A stretch of 64,000 nucleotides of DNA from Spirochaetales bacterium (lineage in GTDB: Bacteria > Spirochaetota > Spirochaetia > DAHUYW01): NCBI GenBank assembly GCA_027306915.1, contig DAHUYW010000001.1:124001-188000 (forward strand), read 5' to 3'. The position numbers and the translations under genes were made by a program. Positions 63,604 to 64,000 of this stretch are shown piece by piece (the first letter of the stretch is position 1; each line of letters begins with the position of its first letter). A model generated the notes under the pieces. That model saw only the letters and a program-made list of their open reading frames with translations, had not been told where the DNA came from and made no database searches.

Positions 63604-64000
63604 ATGGTAGAAAAACGAATTGCCGGCGATTGGTATGACATCAAGGAAGCCAGCGACAATCCGGCGCGGCTCGATGAGCTCTTCGCCCTGTCTGACGCCG
63701 AGGCCGAGGCGGTCGTAGGGGAGCTGCGCCTCTCGGTCGAAGAGAGTGTCGTCGAATACAAGCGAAGATGTCTCACGAGGGGCTTCGCGTTCGTCGAGAG
63801 TCTCAAGTACGATTCGCGGAATCTTAGCGAGATCGTGACCCACATCGCCACCCTCCGCGTGATGATCTATGTGACGCTCCTCCAGCGGCAGTTTGCGGTC
63901 GGGCTCCTCTTCCCCCGCAAGCCGCGACAGGAAAACAGGATCGACGAGTCGGTCGTAGGATACGACGTCAAGGAGATCCTGGCCGATGTGCGCGAGCGCG
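63604..64000 (+). CDS. Unknown protein, C-terminus cut by window edge
   Basis: An ATG at 63604 opens a frame that runs without a stop to the window end (132 codons). The protein begins MVEKRIAGDWYDIKEASDNP and contains charged helices (ELFALSDAEAEAVVGELRLS) and a hydrophobic segment (LRVMIYVTLLQRQFAVGLLF). No signal peptide. TTGACA at 63573-63578 could be a -35 box, but no good -10 follows. I do not recognise a family. Confidence 0.62.
   Translation, partial: MVEKRIAGDWYDIKEASDNPARLDELFALSDAEAEAVVGELRLSVEESVVEYKRRCLTRGFAFVESLKYDSRNLSEIVTHIATLRVMIYVTLLQRQFAVGLLFPRKPRQENRIDESVVGYDVKEILADVRER

Overview
The window is about 62-64% GC and gene-dense on both strands. Its content suggests a free-living or gut spirochaete (Spirochaetota). 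The clues are sugar-binding proteins whose signal peptides end in motifs such as FATGQKES and FAGGSKEK, several uncharacterised proteins of spirochaete type, small secreted beta-barrel proteins, and many ABC sugar importers beside sugar phosphorylases. This placement is inference: no rRNA or tRNA gene was seen.

Layout. 1-4041: a minus-strand catabolic operon (GH39 glycosidase, Asp/Glu-racemase-like protein, cupin, and an unknown protein cut by the left edge) with a divergent XRE-cupin regulator and a palindrome between the -35 and -10 boxes. 4061-9450: a CBS-domain protein and a complete ribose/rhamnose-type ABC importer with a strong hairpin after the binding-protein gene. 9426-13986: a 61-bp duplication, a lipoprotein, a NYN-domain protein, a folate cluster (pteridine-reductase-like SDR, folB, folK, folE) and an outer-membrane protein. 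14116-20243: a large unknown protein divergent from an aminotransferase, an orphan solute-binding lipoprotein and a MsmK/UgpC-type ATPase. 20305-25027: acyltransferase, hom, glgP. 25529-39799: mostly housekeeping and stress genes (gap, DUF554, glpK, argH, hslO, clpB), MarR and TetR regulators, a PLP decarboxylase and a PrsW protease. 39842-47218: a disaccharide operon (binding protein, two permeases, LacI repressor, and a GH65 phosphorylase fused to beta-phosphoglucomutase) with a LacI-type operator. 47365-52620: glmS, a cyclic-nucleotide-binding regulator, secreted proteins and trxA. 52682-59676: a complete trp operon in the order L-E-GD-CF-B-A. 59689-64000: ssb, a HepT/MntA-type toxin-antitoxin pair, a lipoprotein, a porin-like protein and a gene cut by the right edge.

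The most striking regulatory element lies upstream of trpE. A TTGACA promoter drives a 42-codon leader peptide with three consecutive Trp codons, followed by hairpins and an intrinsic terminator directly before the trpE ribosome-binding site. This is classical ribosome-mediated attenuation, with anthranilate synthase and phosphoribosyltransferase functions rearranged into fused genes.

A second recurring pattern is promoter placement. Several genes (hslO, the 14116-15702 gene, the 15781 aminotransferase, the 17735 lipoprotein, probably glpK and the DUF554 gene, perhaps hom) have a recognisable -10 box only 6-9 nt before the start codon and no ribosome-binding site. This predicts leaderless mRNAs alongside ordinary Shine-Dalgarno genes.

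The disaccharide operon lacks an ATPase, while the MsmK-like ATPase at 19098 has no permeases beside it. The simplest reading is that this ATPase energises several CUT1 importers, including the GH65-linked one, with phosphorolysis then feeding glucose phosphates to glycolysis.
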